Assembly (NCBI GenBank): GCA_038240015.1
Contig: JBBSEF010000003.1
Coordinates: 60,669-124,668, forward strand
Length of the DNA: 64,000 bases
Source of the DNA: CAHJXF01 sp038240015
GTDB lineage: Bacteria; Pseudomonadota; Gammaproteobacteria; Burkholderiales; Burkholderiaceae_D
Direction of reading: 5' to 3'
In this document: positions 40,308 to 49,823 of the stretch, one piece after another
Layout: the number at the start of each line of letters is the position of its first letter
Position numbering within the stretch: the first letter of the stretch is position 1
Translations under genes and position numbers: made by a program
Notes under the pieces: generated by a model
What the model was told of the DNA's origin: nothing
Databases searched by the model: none
What the model saw: only the letters and a program-made list of their open reading frames with translations

Positions 40308-43259
40308 TCAGTGCGCAGTCGCAGCGCTGGCGGCATCGACCGCGGAACCGTCGGCTACATCGACCGCGGTCGCATCGGTCCGCTCCGCATGGGATCGCGG
40401 CAGCGTGAAACGGAAAGTCGTGCCACCACCGGGGTTGGATGTCGCCCACAGCCGGCCGCGATGAAACTCGACGATCGAGCGGCAGATATTCAGTCCCATT
40501 CCCATGCCTTCCGATTTGGTGCTGAAGAAGGGCTCGAACAATTTTTCGTAAAGTTCGGATTCGATGCCTGTGCCGCGATCGCTGACTGCGAACTCGACCT
40601 GGTCGGTCGCTCGTCCGTCGACCAGAGTCGAGGGCTCGCCGTGCACGTCGCGGACCGCCACGACGATTTCCCGCGTGCCTCCCACAGGGGCGGGGATATC
40701 CATCGTCGCTTCGCAGCCATTGCGAATCAGATTCAGAAGGACTTGTTCGATCAGGATGCCGTCGGCATCGATGTCCGCGATGTGGCGAGGCACCTGCGTG
40801 CGGATCGCGATGCGCTTCTTCGACGCCTCGATCTCAGCGAAGCCGACCGCGTCGTCGACGATCGCCTGGATGCGGCAGCGGCGCTTGCGCGGCTCGCTGC
40901 GCTTCACGAATTCGCGAATGCGGCGAATGATGTGGCCCGCACGTTCGGCCTGGGCCGAAGTCTTCTGCAGCATCGCGAGCAATTCGACCGGGTCGGTGGC
41001 GCCGCCGGTCGCGATGCTCCGTCGCACGCGTGCGACCGTGCCCATGCTGTAGTTGCTGATCGCGGTCAGCGGCTGATTGAGCTCATGCGCGAGCGACGAC
41101 GCCATCTCGCCCATGGTGATCAGGCGGCTCGTCAACTGCACTTTCTCTTCCTGCTGACGCTCGCGTTCGCGGGTCGCGATGCGGGCCGTGATATCGGTCG
41201 CGACCTGCATGCGCACCGGCGATCCATCGACCCATTGAATCGTGCGCGTGCGCACTTCGAACCAAAGACCGGCGCGCACGCTGAAGATTTCGCTCGCCAG
41301 GTCTTCGGCCTGATCGGTCTCGACGCCGTCGGTCGCGTCTCGATTCTGAGCGGCACTCAATTCGTCATGGCCCTGGGCATCGCCGCCGAACACGCGGCGG
41401 TAATTGCGATTGGCGAACAACAGCGGGCCATCGTCCGCAAGAGTTTTCTCGGCTTGCCCGTCGATTGTGCAAACCGATACCGCGGCGTCGAGCTCGTCGA
41501 GCACGGTGATGAAGCGCTCCTGCGCGGCCGCAAGTTCCTGGCGCGCGCGCTTGCTTTGCGTGATGTCGGTCATCGACGTCATCCAGCCGCTCTGCACACC
41601 GTTCGCATCGATCAGCGGCGAGACATACATGCGCGTGTCGAGATCCTCGCCGTCGCGGCGTCGCACGCGGACCTCGAGTCCCGAAGGCGGCGTCAAACCC
41701 GCGAGGATGTCGCGCAGACTTGCCCACGCCTGCTCGATATCTTCGTGGGGCCAATACGGGAAGGGCGCGGTCGCGCCCAGCAACTCGTGCTCGGCGTACC
41801 CGAGCATGCGGCAGAACGCCGGATTGACGTAGGTGATGCGGCCCTCCATGTCGAGCACCCGCATGCCGGTCAGCATCGAGTCCTCCATCGCGCGGCGAAA
41901 CGATGTCTCGGCCTGCAAGGCCTGCTGGCGCGCGCGACGTTGCGTCACGTCGTGCGCGACCGCATACAGGAGGCGCTTGTCGCCGCGCGTCTGCAGATCG
42001 GGATTGAAGTTCCACACCAGCCAGCGATATTCGGTGGTGCCATCCGGATTGAAGCGGCGGCAGCGGTTCTCGAATGCGCTGCTAATGCTGCCTTCGGCGA
42101 TGCGCGCGAGCTCGACGGCGGTTGCGTCGCGATCGTCGGGGTGGGCGAGATCGAGCAGCGACGCACCGCGCAGACTCGCGGGTTCGCGTCCGAGTATGCG
42201 TGCGCACGCCGGATTCAGGCGGGTGATGCGTCCGCGATGATCGATCACCGCGAGGATGTCGAGCGAGAGATTGAAGATGCGATCGCGCGCGGCCTCGGCT
42301 TCCTGGCGCCTGCGCAGATGACGCATCTGCGAGAGCAAGGTCCAGACGATCAGGAGCGACAACGCTGCGACCGCCCAGACCAGAAAGTTGTCTGCGAGAT
42401 TGCTGCGCGGTCGATAGGCGGACGCGCGTAGATACATGTCCGAAAGCGGCGAGCCAAGCGGAAGGTTGACCGAGATCGCCCCCTTGTGCGCATCGTTCGC
42501 GCTGCCCATGCTCAACATGCCCGCGATCGTGCGACCGTTGCTGTCGACCAGCATCACGTCGTACTTCGCGGCCGCGTCCTTGGGGATCGCGAAGCGCGCC
42601 AGGCTCGCGAGCGAAGTCACCGCGACCAGCGTTCCGTCGAAGTCCCCGTTCGCATAGAGCGGTACGTGAAGTTCGATGTACATGTCGTCGTCGGCCGCGA
42701 CATACGGCGCCGAATACGTCGGCGCGTGACGATCGCGCGCGGCCTCGAACGCGACGCGCGAGACCGCGTTCTCCAGCACGTCGCCTTCTTCACGCGGTCC
42801 GCCGTCGAACTGCACGTCCGACGCGACCACTCGTCTCCAGGTGCGTTCGGTATCGATCCATGCGATGCTCATCAACGCCGGGTGCTCGCGCAAGATCGCG
42901 CGCGCATTCGCGATGAAGCTCTTCTCTTCGTCCTTCTTCACGTAGAACTCGTGCGACAGCACGATCATCTCGTCCTGGTTCGACTGCAGGCGCGCGCGAA
43001 TCGATTGCTGCGCCGCCTCGGCGTCGAGAAACAGCGCCTGATGCTGTCGGTCGAGCTCGTCTTGATGCAGCGCGTAGAACACCGCGAGCATCACGGCGAT
43101 GAACAGCACGATCGCGAACAGCGGCGCGAGCCAGTACCATCGCGCGAGCGCGGCGAAGCGCCGCGCGACCTGGCGCTCCATGCGATGCCATGCGCGCGCG
43201 AAGCGACCGCTGCGGTCGTCGCCGCGATGCATGGCCTGTTCAGAAGAAAGGTCCGACAC
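40308..43259 (-). CDS. Multi-PAS membrane sensor histidine kinase (FixL/DctS-type)
   Basis: 983 residues. N-terminal membrane helix (WLAPLFAIVLFIAVMLAVFYAL), a ~240-residue periplasmic sensor (Cache-like, with FYVKKDEEKSFIANARAIL and YIELHVPLYANGDFDGTLVAV), second helix (FLVWAVAALSLLIVWTLL), then three PAS segments: ILAVIDHRGRITRLNPACARILG, MRVLDMEGRITYVNPAFCRMLGY and a third around LLFANRNYRRVFGG. The kinase core has SSLAHELNQPLTAISNYS (His), NLIRNGCEA, DRGTGI and GMGMGLNICRSIVEFHRG. HELNQPLTAI groups it with FixL/DctS kinases. ATG 43235 is an alternative start. Divergent from aceE. Confidence 0.92.
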   Translation of the reverse strand: MSDLSSEQAMHRGDDRSGRFARAWHRMERQVARRFAALARWYWLAPLFAIVLFIAVMLAVFYALHQDELDRQHQALFLDAEAAQQSIRARLQSNQDEMIVLSHEFYVKKDEEKSFIANARAILREHPALMSIAWIDTERTWRRVVASDVQFDGGPREEGDVLENAVSRVAFEAARDRHAPTYSAPYVAADDDMYIELHVPLYANGDFDGTLVAVTSLASLARFAIPKDAAAKYDVMLVDSNGRTIAGMLSMGSANDAHKGAISVNLPLGSPLSDMYLRASAYRPRSNLADNFLVWAVAALSLLIVWTLLSQMRHLRRRQEAEAARDRIFNLSLDILAVIDHRGRITRLNPACARILGREPASLRGASLLDLAHPDDRDATAVELARIAEGSISSAFENRCRRFNPDGTTEYRWLVWNFNPDLQTRGDKRLLYAVAHDVTQRRARQQALQAETSFRRAMEDSMLTGMRVLDMEGRITYVNPAFCRMLGYAEHELLGATAPFPYWPHEDIEQAWASLRDILAGLTPPSGLEVRVRRRDGEDLDTRMYVSPLIDANGVQSGWMTSMTDITQSKRARQELAAAQERFITVLDELDAAVSVCTIDGQAEKTLADDGPLLFANRNYRRVFGGDAQGHDELSAAQNRDATDGVETDQAEDLASEIFSVRAGLWFEVRTRTIQWVDGSPVRMQVATDITARIATRERERQQEEKVQLTSRLITMGEMASSLAHELNQPLTAISNYSMGTVARVRRSIATGGATDPVELLAMLQKTSAQAERAGHIIRRIREFVKRSEPRKRRCRIQAIVDDAVGFAEIEASKKRIAIRTQVPRHIADIDADGILIEQVLLNLIRNGCEATMDIPAPVGGTREIVVAVRDVHGEPSTLVDGRATDQVEFAVSDRGTGIESELYEKLFEPFFSTKSEGMGMGLNICRSIVEFHRGRLWATSNPGGGTTFRFTLPRSHAERTDATAVDVADGSAVDAASAATAH

Positions 43260-43334
43260 GTTCGATGGCTACCGGCTGAGCTGAGGATGCGAATCGGAGG
43301 AGCGAGCAAAGGAGGAGTTTATCGCAGCGGTCGC

Positions 43335-43363
43335 TTGATGGGCTCGAACGCGTCCTCTACACT
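43335..43363 (+). promoter_or_regulatory. Candidate sigma-70 promoter of the pyruvate dehydrogenase operon
   Basis: TTGATG (43335) and TACACT (43358) are 17 bases apart, each matching consensus at four of six positions, ~113 bases ahead of aceE in the 217-base gap divergent from the sensor kinase. The remainder of the gap has no recognised element apart from the aceE ribosome-binding site AGGAGA. Confidence 0.5.
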
Positions 43364-43476
43364 GCGCTCGACCGAACCTCTCTCGCGCTGCGGCCACGCT
43401 GTGATCATGGCCGCACGCAACCTGCGTGGCGCACACAAGAACAACACCGCGACGCGCACCAGCTCCAGGAGACGCC

Positions 43477-46173
43477 ATGGCTGCCCAGCCCGAACAGATG
43501 CCCGCCGCAAGGCCCGACGACAGCGATTCCGAAGAGACGCAGGAATGGCTCGACGCGTTGAGCGCGGTGATCGAACGCGAAGGTCCCGAGCGCGCGCATC
43601 AGTTGCTCGAGAAGCTGATCGACGCCGCGCGTGAACGCGGCGCCCACGTCCCGTTCTCGACCAACACGCCTTACATCAACACGATTCCGCCCGAACAGGA
43701 GCAACGCAGCCCCGGCAACATCGAGATCGAGGAACGTCTGCGATCGATGATGCGCTGGAACGCGATGGCGATGGTGGTCCGCGCCAACAAGGGCGACGGC
43801 GATCTCGGCGGACACATCGCGTCGTTCGCGTCGCTCGCCAACATGCTGGGTGCGGGCTTCAATCATTTCTGGCACGCGCCCAGCGAAGACCACGGCGGCG
43901 ACCTTCTTTACATCCAGGGCCACTCGGCGCCCGGTATCTACGCGCGCGCCTTCCTCGAAGGACGGCTCACCGAAGAACAGATGCTGAACTTCCGTCGCGA
44001 TGTCGATGGCAAGGGCGTGACGTCGTATCCGCATCCGAAGCTGATGCCCGAGTTCTGGCAATTCCCGACCGTGTCGATGGGGCTCGGTCCGATCCAGGCG
44101 ATCTATCAAGCGCGCTTTTTGAAGTACCTCGAAGCACGCGGCATCGCCAAGACCGCGAACCGCAAGGTGTGGGTGTTCTGCGGCGACGGCGAGATGGACG
44201 AGCCCGAGTCGCTGGGCGCCATCGGCATGGCCGCGCGCGAGAAGCTCGACAACCTGATCTTCGTTGTCAACTGCAATTTACAGCGGCTCGACGGTCCGGT
44301 GCGCGGCAACGGCAAGATCATCCAGGAGCTAGAAGCCGACTTTCGCGGCACCGGATGGAACGTCATCAAGGTGATCTGGGGCTCGTACTGGGATCCGCTG
44401 CTCGCGAAGGACAAGGACGGTACTTTGAAACGCATCATGATGGAAACCGTCGACGGCGAGTATCAGAACTACAAGGCCAACGACGGCGCCTACGTGCGCA
44501 AGAACTTTTTCGGAAAGGATCCGAAGCTGCTCGAAATGGTTTCGCGCATGACCGATGAGGAGATATGGCGCCTCAATCGGGGCGGCCACGATCCTCACAA
44601 GGTCTATGCCGCGTATCACGCGGCCGTCAACACGGTGGGCAAGCCGACGGTGATCCTCGCCAAGACCGTCAAGGGCTTCGGCATGGGCAAGATCGGCGAG
44701 GGCAAGAACCCGACGCATCAGCTAAAGAAATTGACCGACGAAGCGGTGCGCGAGTTTCGCGATCGTTTCAATCTGCCGATCGCCGACGACAAGCTCGCCG
44801 ATGTGCCGCTGATCAAGCCGGCCGACGACAGCGCCGAGATCAAATACCTGAAGCAGCGCCGCGCGGCGCTCGGCGGCTTTCTTCCGCAGCGAAGGATGGT
44901 GGCCGACGAGTCGTTCACGACGCCGCCGCTGTCGGCGTTCGAGCAGGTCACCAACGCGACCGCCGAAGGCCGCGAGATGTCCACCACGATGGCTTTCGTG
45001 CGCATTCTCACTGCACTGATCCGCGACAAGCAGCTAGGCCCGCGCGTGGTGCCGATCATCCCCGACGAAGCGCGTACCTTCGGCATGGAAGGCATGTTCC
45101 GGCAGCTCGGCATCTTCAGTCAGCAGGGCCAACTCTACGAGCCGGTCGATCGCGATCAGGTGTCGTATTACAAGGAAGACAAGAGCGGTCAGATTTTGGA
45201 AGAAGGCATCAACGAGGCGGGCGCGATGTGTTCGTGGATCGCGGCGGCGACGTCGTACTCGACCAACAACCGCATCATGCTTCCGTTCTACATCTACTAC
45301 TCGATGTTCGGTTTCCAGCGCATCGGCGATCTCGCGTGGGCCGCGGGCGACATGCAGGCGCGCGGCTTCCTGCTCGGCGGCACCGCCGGCCGCACCACGC
45401 TCAACGGAGAAGGCCTGCAACATCAGGACGGCCACTCGCACATCCTGTCGGCGACGATTCCCAACTGCGTGTCGTACGACCCGACCTTCGGCTACGAACT
45501 TGCCGTCATCATCCAGGACGGTCTCAAGCGGATGATCGAGAAGCAGGAGAACGTCTACTACTACATCACGCTGATGAACGAGAACTACCCGCACCCGGGT
45601 CTGAAGTCGGGACAGGAGGAGGGCATACTCAAAGGCATGTATCCATTCTCGCGCGGCGCGGCGTCGAACAAGACGCGCGTGCAACTGCTCGGCTCGGGGA
45701 CCATCCTGCGCGAAGTGATCGCAGGCGCCGAACTGCTCGAGAAGGATTGGGGCGTCGCGGGCGATGTATGGAGTTGCACCAGCTTCACCGAGCTCGCGCG
45801 CGAAGGCGCCGACGTCGCTCGACACAATATGCTGAACCCGACGGCCAAGGACAAGCAGCCGTATGTCGCGCAACAGCTCGAGAAGACCTCGGGTCCGATC
45901 GTCGCGTCGACCGACTACATGAAACTTTTCGCCGAGCAGATTCGCGGCTGCATGCCGAAGGGTCGGGTCTATCGCGTGCTCGGCGCAGACGGCTTCGGTC
46001 GCTCGGATACGCGAGAGAAACTGCGGTCGCACTTCGAAGTCGATCGGCACTTCGTCGTCGTCGCGGCGCTGAAGGCGCTTGCCGATGAAGGGACGGTACC
46101 GGCCGCGAAGGTGGCTGAAGCGATCAAGAAGTACGGCATCGATTCGAACAAGGTGAACCCACCCGCTGCTTGA
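43477..46173 (+). CDS. aceE: Pyruvate dehydrogenase E1 component (homodimeric type)
   Basis: 898 residues from ATG 43477, with AGGAGA just upstream. Thiamine-diphosphate motif GDGEMDEPESLGAIGMAAREKLDNLIFVVNCN (GDG to N), NTPYINTIPPEQE and GHSAPGIYARAFLEGRL near the N-terminus, AARTFGMEGMFRQLGIFSQ-like (EARTFGMEGMF) transketolase-pyrimidine region, and LNGEGLQHQDGHS. It decarboxylates pyruvate and passes the acetyl group to E2 lipoate. First gene of aceE-aceF-lpdA. Confidence 0.98.
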   Translation: MAAQPEQMPAARPDDSDSEETQEWLDALSAVIEREGPERAHQLLEKLIDAARERGAHVPFSTNTPYINTIPPEQEQRSPGNIEIEERLRSMMRWNAMAMVVRANKGDGDLGGHIASFASLANMLGAGFNHFWHAPSEDHGGDLLYIQGHSAPGIYARAFLEGRLTEEQMLNFRRDVDGKGVTSYPHPKLMPEFWQFPTVSMGLGPIQAIYQARFLKYLEARGIAKTANRKVWVFCGDGEMDEPESLGAIGMAAREKLDNLIFVVNCNLQRLDGPVRGNGKIIQELEADFRGTGWNVIKVIWGSYWDPLLAKDKDGTLKRIMMETVDGEYQNYKANDGAYVRKNFFGKDPKLLEMVSRMTDEEIWRLNRGGHDPHKVYAAYHAAVNTVGKPTVILAKTVKGFGMGKIGEGKNPTHQLKKLTDEAVREFRDRFNLPIADDKLADVPLIKPADDSAEIKYLKQRRAALGGFLPQRRMVADESFTTPPLSAFEQVTNATAEGREMSTTMAFVRILTALIRDKQLGPRVVPIIPDEARTFGMEGMFRQLGIFSQQGQLYEPVDRDQVSYYKEDKSGQILEEGINEAGAMCSWIAAATSYSTNNRIMLPFYIYYSMFGFQRIGDLAWAAGDMQARGFLLGGTAGRTTLNGEGLQHQDGHSHILSATIPNCVSYDPTFGYELAVIIQDGLKRMIEKQENVYYYITLMNENYPHPGLKSGQEEGILKGMYPFSRGAASNKTRVQLLGSGTILREVIAGAELLEKDWGVAGDVWSCTSFTELAREGADVARHNMLNPTAKDKQPYVAQQLEKTSGPIVASTDYMKLFAEQIRGCMPKGRVYRVLGADGFGRSDTREKLRSHFEVDRHFVVVAALKALADEGTVPAAKVAEAIKKYGIDSNKVNPPAA

Positions 46174-46211
46174 CGATCGGTGCGCGTGTTTGAACCCCAT
46201 CCCCACTTGGT

Positions 46212-46230
46212 CCTCCCCTTGAAGGGGAGG
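46212..46230. repeat. Intergenic palindrome CCTCCCCTTGAAGGGGAGG, copy 2
   Basis: Identical to the 19-mer at 372..390, here in the 77-base aceE-aceF gap, about 20 bases before the aceF ATG. Its GGGGAGG arm is close enough to contribute to ribosome binding. A hairpin here could tune aceF relative to aceE. Confidence 0.8.
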
Positions 46231-46250
46231 ATGAGAAATGAGCTGACGCT

Positions 46251-47948
46251 ATGGCATTGACTGAACTCAAGGTACCCGATATCGGCGACTTCAAGGACGT
46301 CGAAGTGATCGAAGTGCTGGTCAAGCCAGGCGATCGCGTCGAAGCCGAGCAATCGTTGATCACGATCGAAAGCGACAAGGCGTCGATGGAGATTCCCGCA
46401 TCGGCGGCAGGCACGATTGTGGAGTTGAAGGTCAAGGTCGGCGACAAGCTCAATCAGGGCTCCCCGATCGCGACGGTCGAAGGAGGGAACGAGACGAAGG
46501 CAAGCGCCGGCGCGAGCGGGCCGACGTCCGCGGCGCCGACTCCCGCCGTGTCCGCAGCCACAGCGACGCAGGCATCGGGCCCTGCGCCGGCGTCCGCAAA
46601 GCCCGCCCCTTCGGAGAAGTCGGGAGGTCTGATGGAAGTCGCGATGCCCGACATCGGTGATTTCAAGGATGTCGAAATCATCGAACTGTTGGTCAAGGTC
46701 GGCGACACGGTCGCCGTCGAGCAGTCGTTGATCACGATCGAAAGCGACAAGGCGTCGATGGAGATCCCGTCGTCCGCTGCGGGAGTCGTCAAGGAGTTGA
46801 AGGTCAAGATTGGCGACAAGGTCAATCAAGGAACCGTCATCGCGACAGTCGAAGGCGAAGCCGCGCGTGACGGTGACCATGCCGTGCCCGCACCGCAAGC
46901 GGCGCCAGCCGCAAAGGCAGCGGACGCATCTGCGCAGGCGCCGCAAACCGCGCCAGCATCGACGGCAGCCTCGCCCGCGGCGCAGCCATCGGCAGCAGCC
47001 GCCGATCAGACGCTTGCGCATGCGAGTCCTTCGGTACGCAAGTTCGCGCGCGAACTCGGCGTCGATCTCAATCTCGTCAAGGGCACCGCAACCAAAGAAC
47101 GCATCACGCAGGACGACGTGCGTGGCTTCGTCAAGTCGGCGCTCGCGAGCGGCGGGGCAACGAAGGCTCAGGCCGCTGGCGGCGGAGGCAGCGGTTTCGG
47201 GGCGGGTTGGCCCGCGTGGCCGTCGCTCGACTTCAGCAAATTCGGCGCGACCGAGATCGTCGCGTTGTCGCGCATCAAGAAGATCAGCGGCCCCAACCTC
47301 GCGCGCAACTGGGCCTCGATTCCGCACGTCACGCAGTTCGACGAGGCCGACATCACCGAGCTCGAAGAATTTCGCAAAGCCACCAACGAGCGGTTCGCGA
47401 AGAAGGGCGGTGAGGGCGCGAAGCTCACGATGCTCGCATTCGTGATGAAGGCTTGCGTTGCGGCATTGAAGCAGTTTCCGCAGGTCAACAGTTCGCTCGA
47501 CGCGGACGGCGCGAATCTCATCGTCAAGAAGTATTTCCACCTGGGTTTCGCGGCCGATACGCCCAACGGTCTGGTCGTGCCGGTGATCCGCGATGTCGAT
47601 GCGAAGGGAGTGAGCGAGATCGCGAACGAAACCGGCGAGCTTGCCGGGCAGGCGCGCTCGGGCAAACTCGGACCTGCCGCGATGCAGGGCGCGAGCTTCA
47701 CGATCTCTTCGCTCGGCGGCATCGGCGGAACCTTGTTCACGCCGATCATCAACGCGCCCGAGGTCGCGATCCTTGGCCTGTCGAAGTCCGACTTCAAGCC
47801 GAAATGGAACGGCAAGAGCTTCGAGCCGCGCCTGATGTTGCCGCTGTCGCTTTCGTACGACCACCGCGTGATCGACGGCGCACAAGCGGCGCGCTTCACG
47901 ACTTATCTGGCCGAGGTGCTGGGCGACATGCGGCGGGTGTTGTTGTGA
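46251..47948 (+). CDS. aceF: Pyruvate dehydrogenase E2 (dihydrolipoyl acetyltransferase), two lipoyl domains
   Basis: 565 residues. Two tandem lipoyl domains (about 1-76 and 125-200), each with IESDKASMEIP carrying the lipoylated Lys (first at 43), joined by Ala/Pro-rich linkers; a peripheral subunit-binding domain (HASPSVRKFARELGVDLNLVKGTATKERITQDDV); and the catalytic domain with C-terminal SYDHRVIDGAQAARF (active His and Asp). The two lipoyl domains are near-copies of each other and of that in lpdA. Stop overlaps the lpdA GTG. Confidence 0.97.
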   Translation: MALTELKVPDIGDFKDVEVIEVLVKPGDRVEAEQSLITIESDKASMEIPASAAGTIVELKVKVGDKLNQGSPIATVEGGNETKASAGASGPTSAAPTPAVSAATATQASGPAPASAKPAPSEKSGGLMEVAMPDIGDFKDVEIIELLVKVGDTVAVEQSLITIESDKASMEIPSSAAGVVKELKVKIGDKVNQGTVIATVEGEAARDGDHAVPAPQAAPAAKAADASAQAPQTAPASTAASPAAQPSAAAADQTLAHASPSVRKFARELGVDLNLVKGTATKERITQDDVRGFVKSALASGGATKAQAAGGGGSGFGAGWPAWPSLDFSKFGATEIVALSRIKKISGPNLARNWASIPHVTQFDEADITELEEFRKATNERFAKKGGEGAKLTMLAFVMKACVAALKQFPQVNSSLDADGANLIVKKYFHLGFAADTPNGLVVPVIRDVDAKGVSEIANETGELAGQARSGKLGPAAMQGASFTISSLGGIGGTLFTPIINAPEVAILGLSKSDFKPKWNGKSFEPRLMLPLSLSYDHRVIDGAQAARFTTYLAEVLGDMRRVLL

Positions 47949-49783
47949 ATGCGGAACTGAAAGTCCCCGACATCGGCGACTTCAAGGATGTCGAAGTCAT
48001 CGAGGTTCTCGTCAAGCCCGGCGACACGGTCGCCGTCGACCAATCGCTGATCACGATCGAGAGCGACAAGGCATCGATGGAGATCCCCGCATCGACGGCA
48101 GGCGTGATCGTGGAGATGAAGGTCAAGGTCGGCGACAAGCTCAACCAGGGCGATGTGATCGCGACTGCGGAAGTCGAGGTTGCCGCTGCGAAAGTCGCGT
48201 CGAACGCCTCTGCGGCTACCCCGGCCGCAGGAGTATCGACATCTACATCATCTACATCACCCGAATCATCCGGATCACCTGCGCCGCCACCGGATGCGGA
48301 TGCGAACCCGCCGCATGCACGCAGCGGTCCATCGCCCGCAAGCTGGTCCGGAAAAGCCGACATCGAGTGTCGGATGATGGTGCTCGGTTCCGGCCCCGGT
48401 GGTTATTCGGCCGCCTTCCGCGCCGCCGATCTGGGCATGAACACGGTATTGATCGAGCGCTACGCGACGCTCGGCGGCGTGTGCCTGAATGTCGGCTGCA
48501 TTCCGTCGAAAGCCTTGCTGCACGTGGCCGCGGTGATCGACGAAGCCGCGCACTTCGCGGATATCGGCGTCGCCTTCGCACCGCCGGCCATCGACTTGGC
48601 GAAGCTGCGCGCGCACAAGGACAAGGTGGTCGGCAAGTTGACCGGCGGACTCGCAGCCATGGCGAAGATGCGCAAGGTCACGGTCGTCACCGGTGTCGGC
48701 GGCTTCCTCGATCCGCATCACATCGAAGTCGTCGCATCCGACGAGTCTGGCAACCCCGCGAAGAAGGTCGTGAAGTTCGAATACGCGATCATCGCGGCGG
48801 GCTCGCAGTCGGTGCGATTGCCATTTCTTCCCGACGATCCGCGCATCGTCGATTCGACCGGCGCGCTCGAACTGCGTACGCAGCCGAAGAAAGTGCTGGT
48901 CATCGGCGGCGGCATCATCGGGCTCGAGATGGGCACGGTGTATTCGACGCTGGGTGCGCGCCTCGACGTGGTCGAGATGCTCGACGGGTTGATGCAGGGC
49001 GCCGACCGCGACCTAGTCAAGGTCTGGCAGAAAATGAACGAGAAGCGCTTCGACGCCGTGATGCTCAAGACCAAGACGGTCAAGGCCGAAGCCAAGGCCG
49101 ACGGCATCTACGTGAGCTTCGAAGGCGAGCAGGCCCCTAAGCAAGCACAGCGTTACGACATGGTGCTGCAGTCGGTGGGTCGATCACCGAATGGCAACAA
49201 CATCGCGGCCGACAAGGCCGGCGTCGCGGTGACCGAACGCGGATTCATCGACGTCGACAAGCAGATGCGGACCAACGTCCCGCACATCTTCGCGATCGGC
49301 GACATCGTCGGTCAGCCGATGCTCGCGCACAAGGCCGTCCACGAAGGCCATGTCGCGGCCGAAGCGGCTTCGGGCGAGAAGAGTTATTTCGATGCGCGCG
49401 TGATTCCTTCGGTGGCCTACACCGATCCCGAAATCGCGTGGGTCGGCGTGACCGAAGACGAAGCGAAGAAAGCCGGTCGCAAGATCGGCGTCTCGAAATT
49501 TCCGTGGGCCGCTTCGGGTCGCGCGATCGCCAACATGCGCGACGAAGGCTTCACGAAACTGATCTTCGATCACGACACCCATCGCCTCGTCGGCGGCGCG
49601 ATCGTCGGCACGCACGCGGGCGATCTCATCAGCGAACCCGCGCTCGCGATCGAGATGGGCGCCGACGCGACCGACATCGGCAAGACCATCCATCCGCATC
49701 CGACCTTGGGCGAATCGGTGGGGATGGCGGCCGAACTTTACGAAGGCGTGTGTACCGATCTGCCGCCCGTGAAGCGCAAGTGA
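47945..49783 (+). CDS. lpdA: Dihydrolipoyl dehydrogenase (E3) with N-terminal lipoyl domain
   Basis: 612 residues from GTG 47945, which overlaps the aceF stop (GTGA); the ATG at 47949 is out of frame. An N-terminal lipoyl domain (about 1-76, IESDKASMEIP) and a Ser/Pro-rich linker precede the flavoenzyme: VLGSGPGGYSAAFRAADLG, redox-active GGVCLNVGCIPSKALL, VLVIGGGIIGLEMG (NAD) and C-terminal HPHPTLGESVGMAAEL with the catalytic His. E3 with its own lipoyl domain is characteristic of betaproteobacterial and neisserial pdh operons. Confidence 0.97.
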   Translation: MNAELKVPDIGDFKDVEVIEVLVKPGDTVAVDQSLITIESDKASMEIPASTAGVIVEMKVKVGDKLNQGDVIATAEVEVAAAKVASNASAATPAAGVSTSTSSTSPESSGSPAPPPDADANPPHARSGPSPASWSGKADIECRMMVLGSGPGGYSAAFRAADLGMNTVLIERYATLGGVCLNVGCIPSKALLHVAAVIDEAAHFADIGVAFAPPAIDLAKLRAHKDKVVGKLTGGLAAMAKMRKVTVVTGVGGFLDPHHIEVVASDESGNPAKKVVKFEYAIIAAGSQSVRLPFLPDDPRIVDSTGALELRTQPKKVLVIGGGIIGLEMGTVYSTLGARLDVVEMLDGLMQGADRDLVKVWQKMNEKRFDAVMLKTKTVKAEAKADGIYVSFEGEQAPKQAQRYDMVLQSVGRSPNGNNIAADKAGVAVTERGFIDVDKQMRTNVPHIFAIGDIVGQPMLAHKAVHEGHVAAEAASGEKSYFDARVIPSVAYTDPEIAWVGVTEDEAKKAGRKIGVSKFPWAASGRAIANMRDEGFTKLIFDHDTHRLVGGAIVGTHAGDLISEPALAIEMGADATDIGKTIHPHPTLGESVGMAAELYEGVCTDLPPVKRK

Positions 49784-49823
49784 TCGATCCCGCAGGGATG
49801 CGCGGGTCGACGATGCCGGCCTG

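Noticed and set aside
40278..42431. Long open frame (~717 codons) on the plus strand opposite the sensor kinase
   Set aside because: Mirrors the kinase codon pattern, His/Arg/Asp-rich composition, no recognisable domain.
45969..47885. Long open frame (~638 codons) on the minus strand opposite aceE/aceF
   Set aside because: Shadow of the E2 coding frame; its internal repeats are just the lipoyl-domain repeats read backwards.
49784..49823. Possible terminator after lpdA (CCCGC ... GCGGG)
   Set aside because: Only a 5-bp stem with a long loop and no T-tract; not supported.
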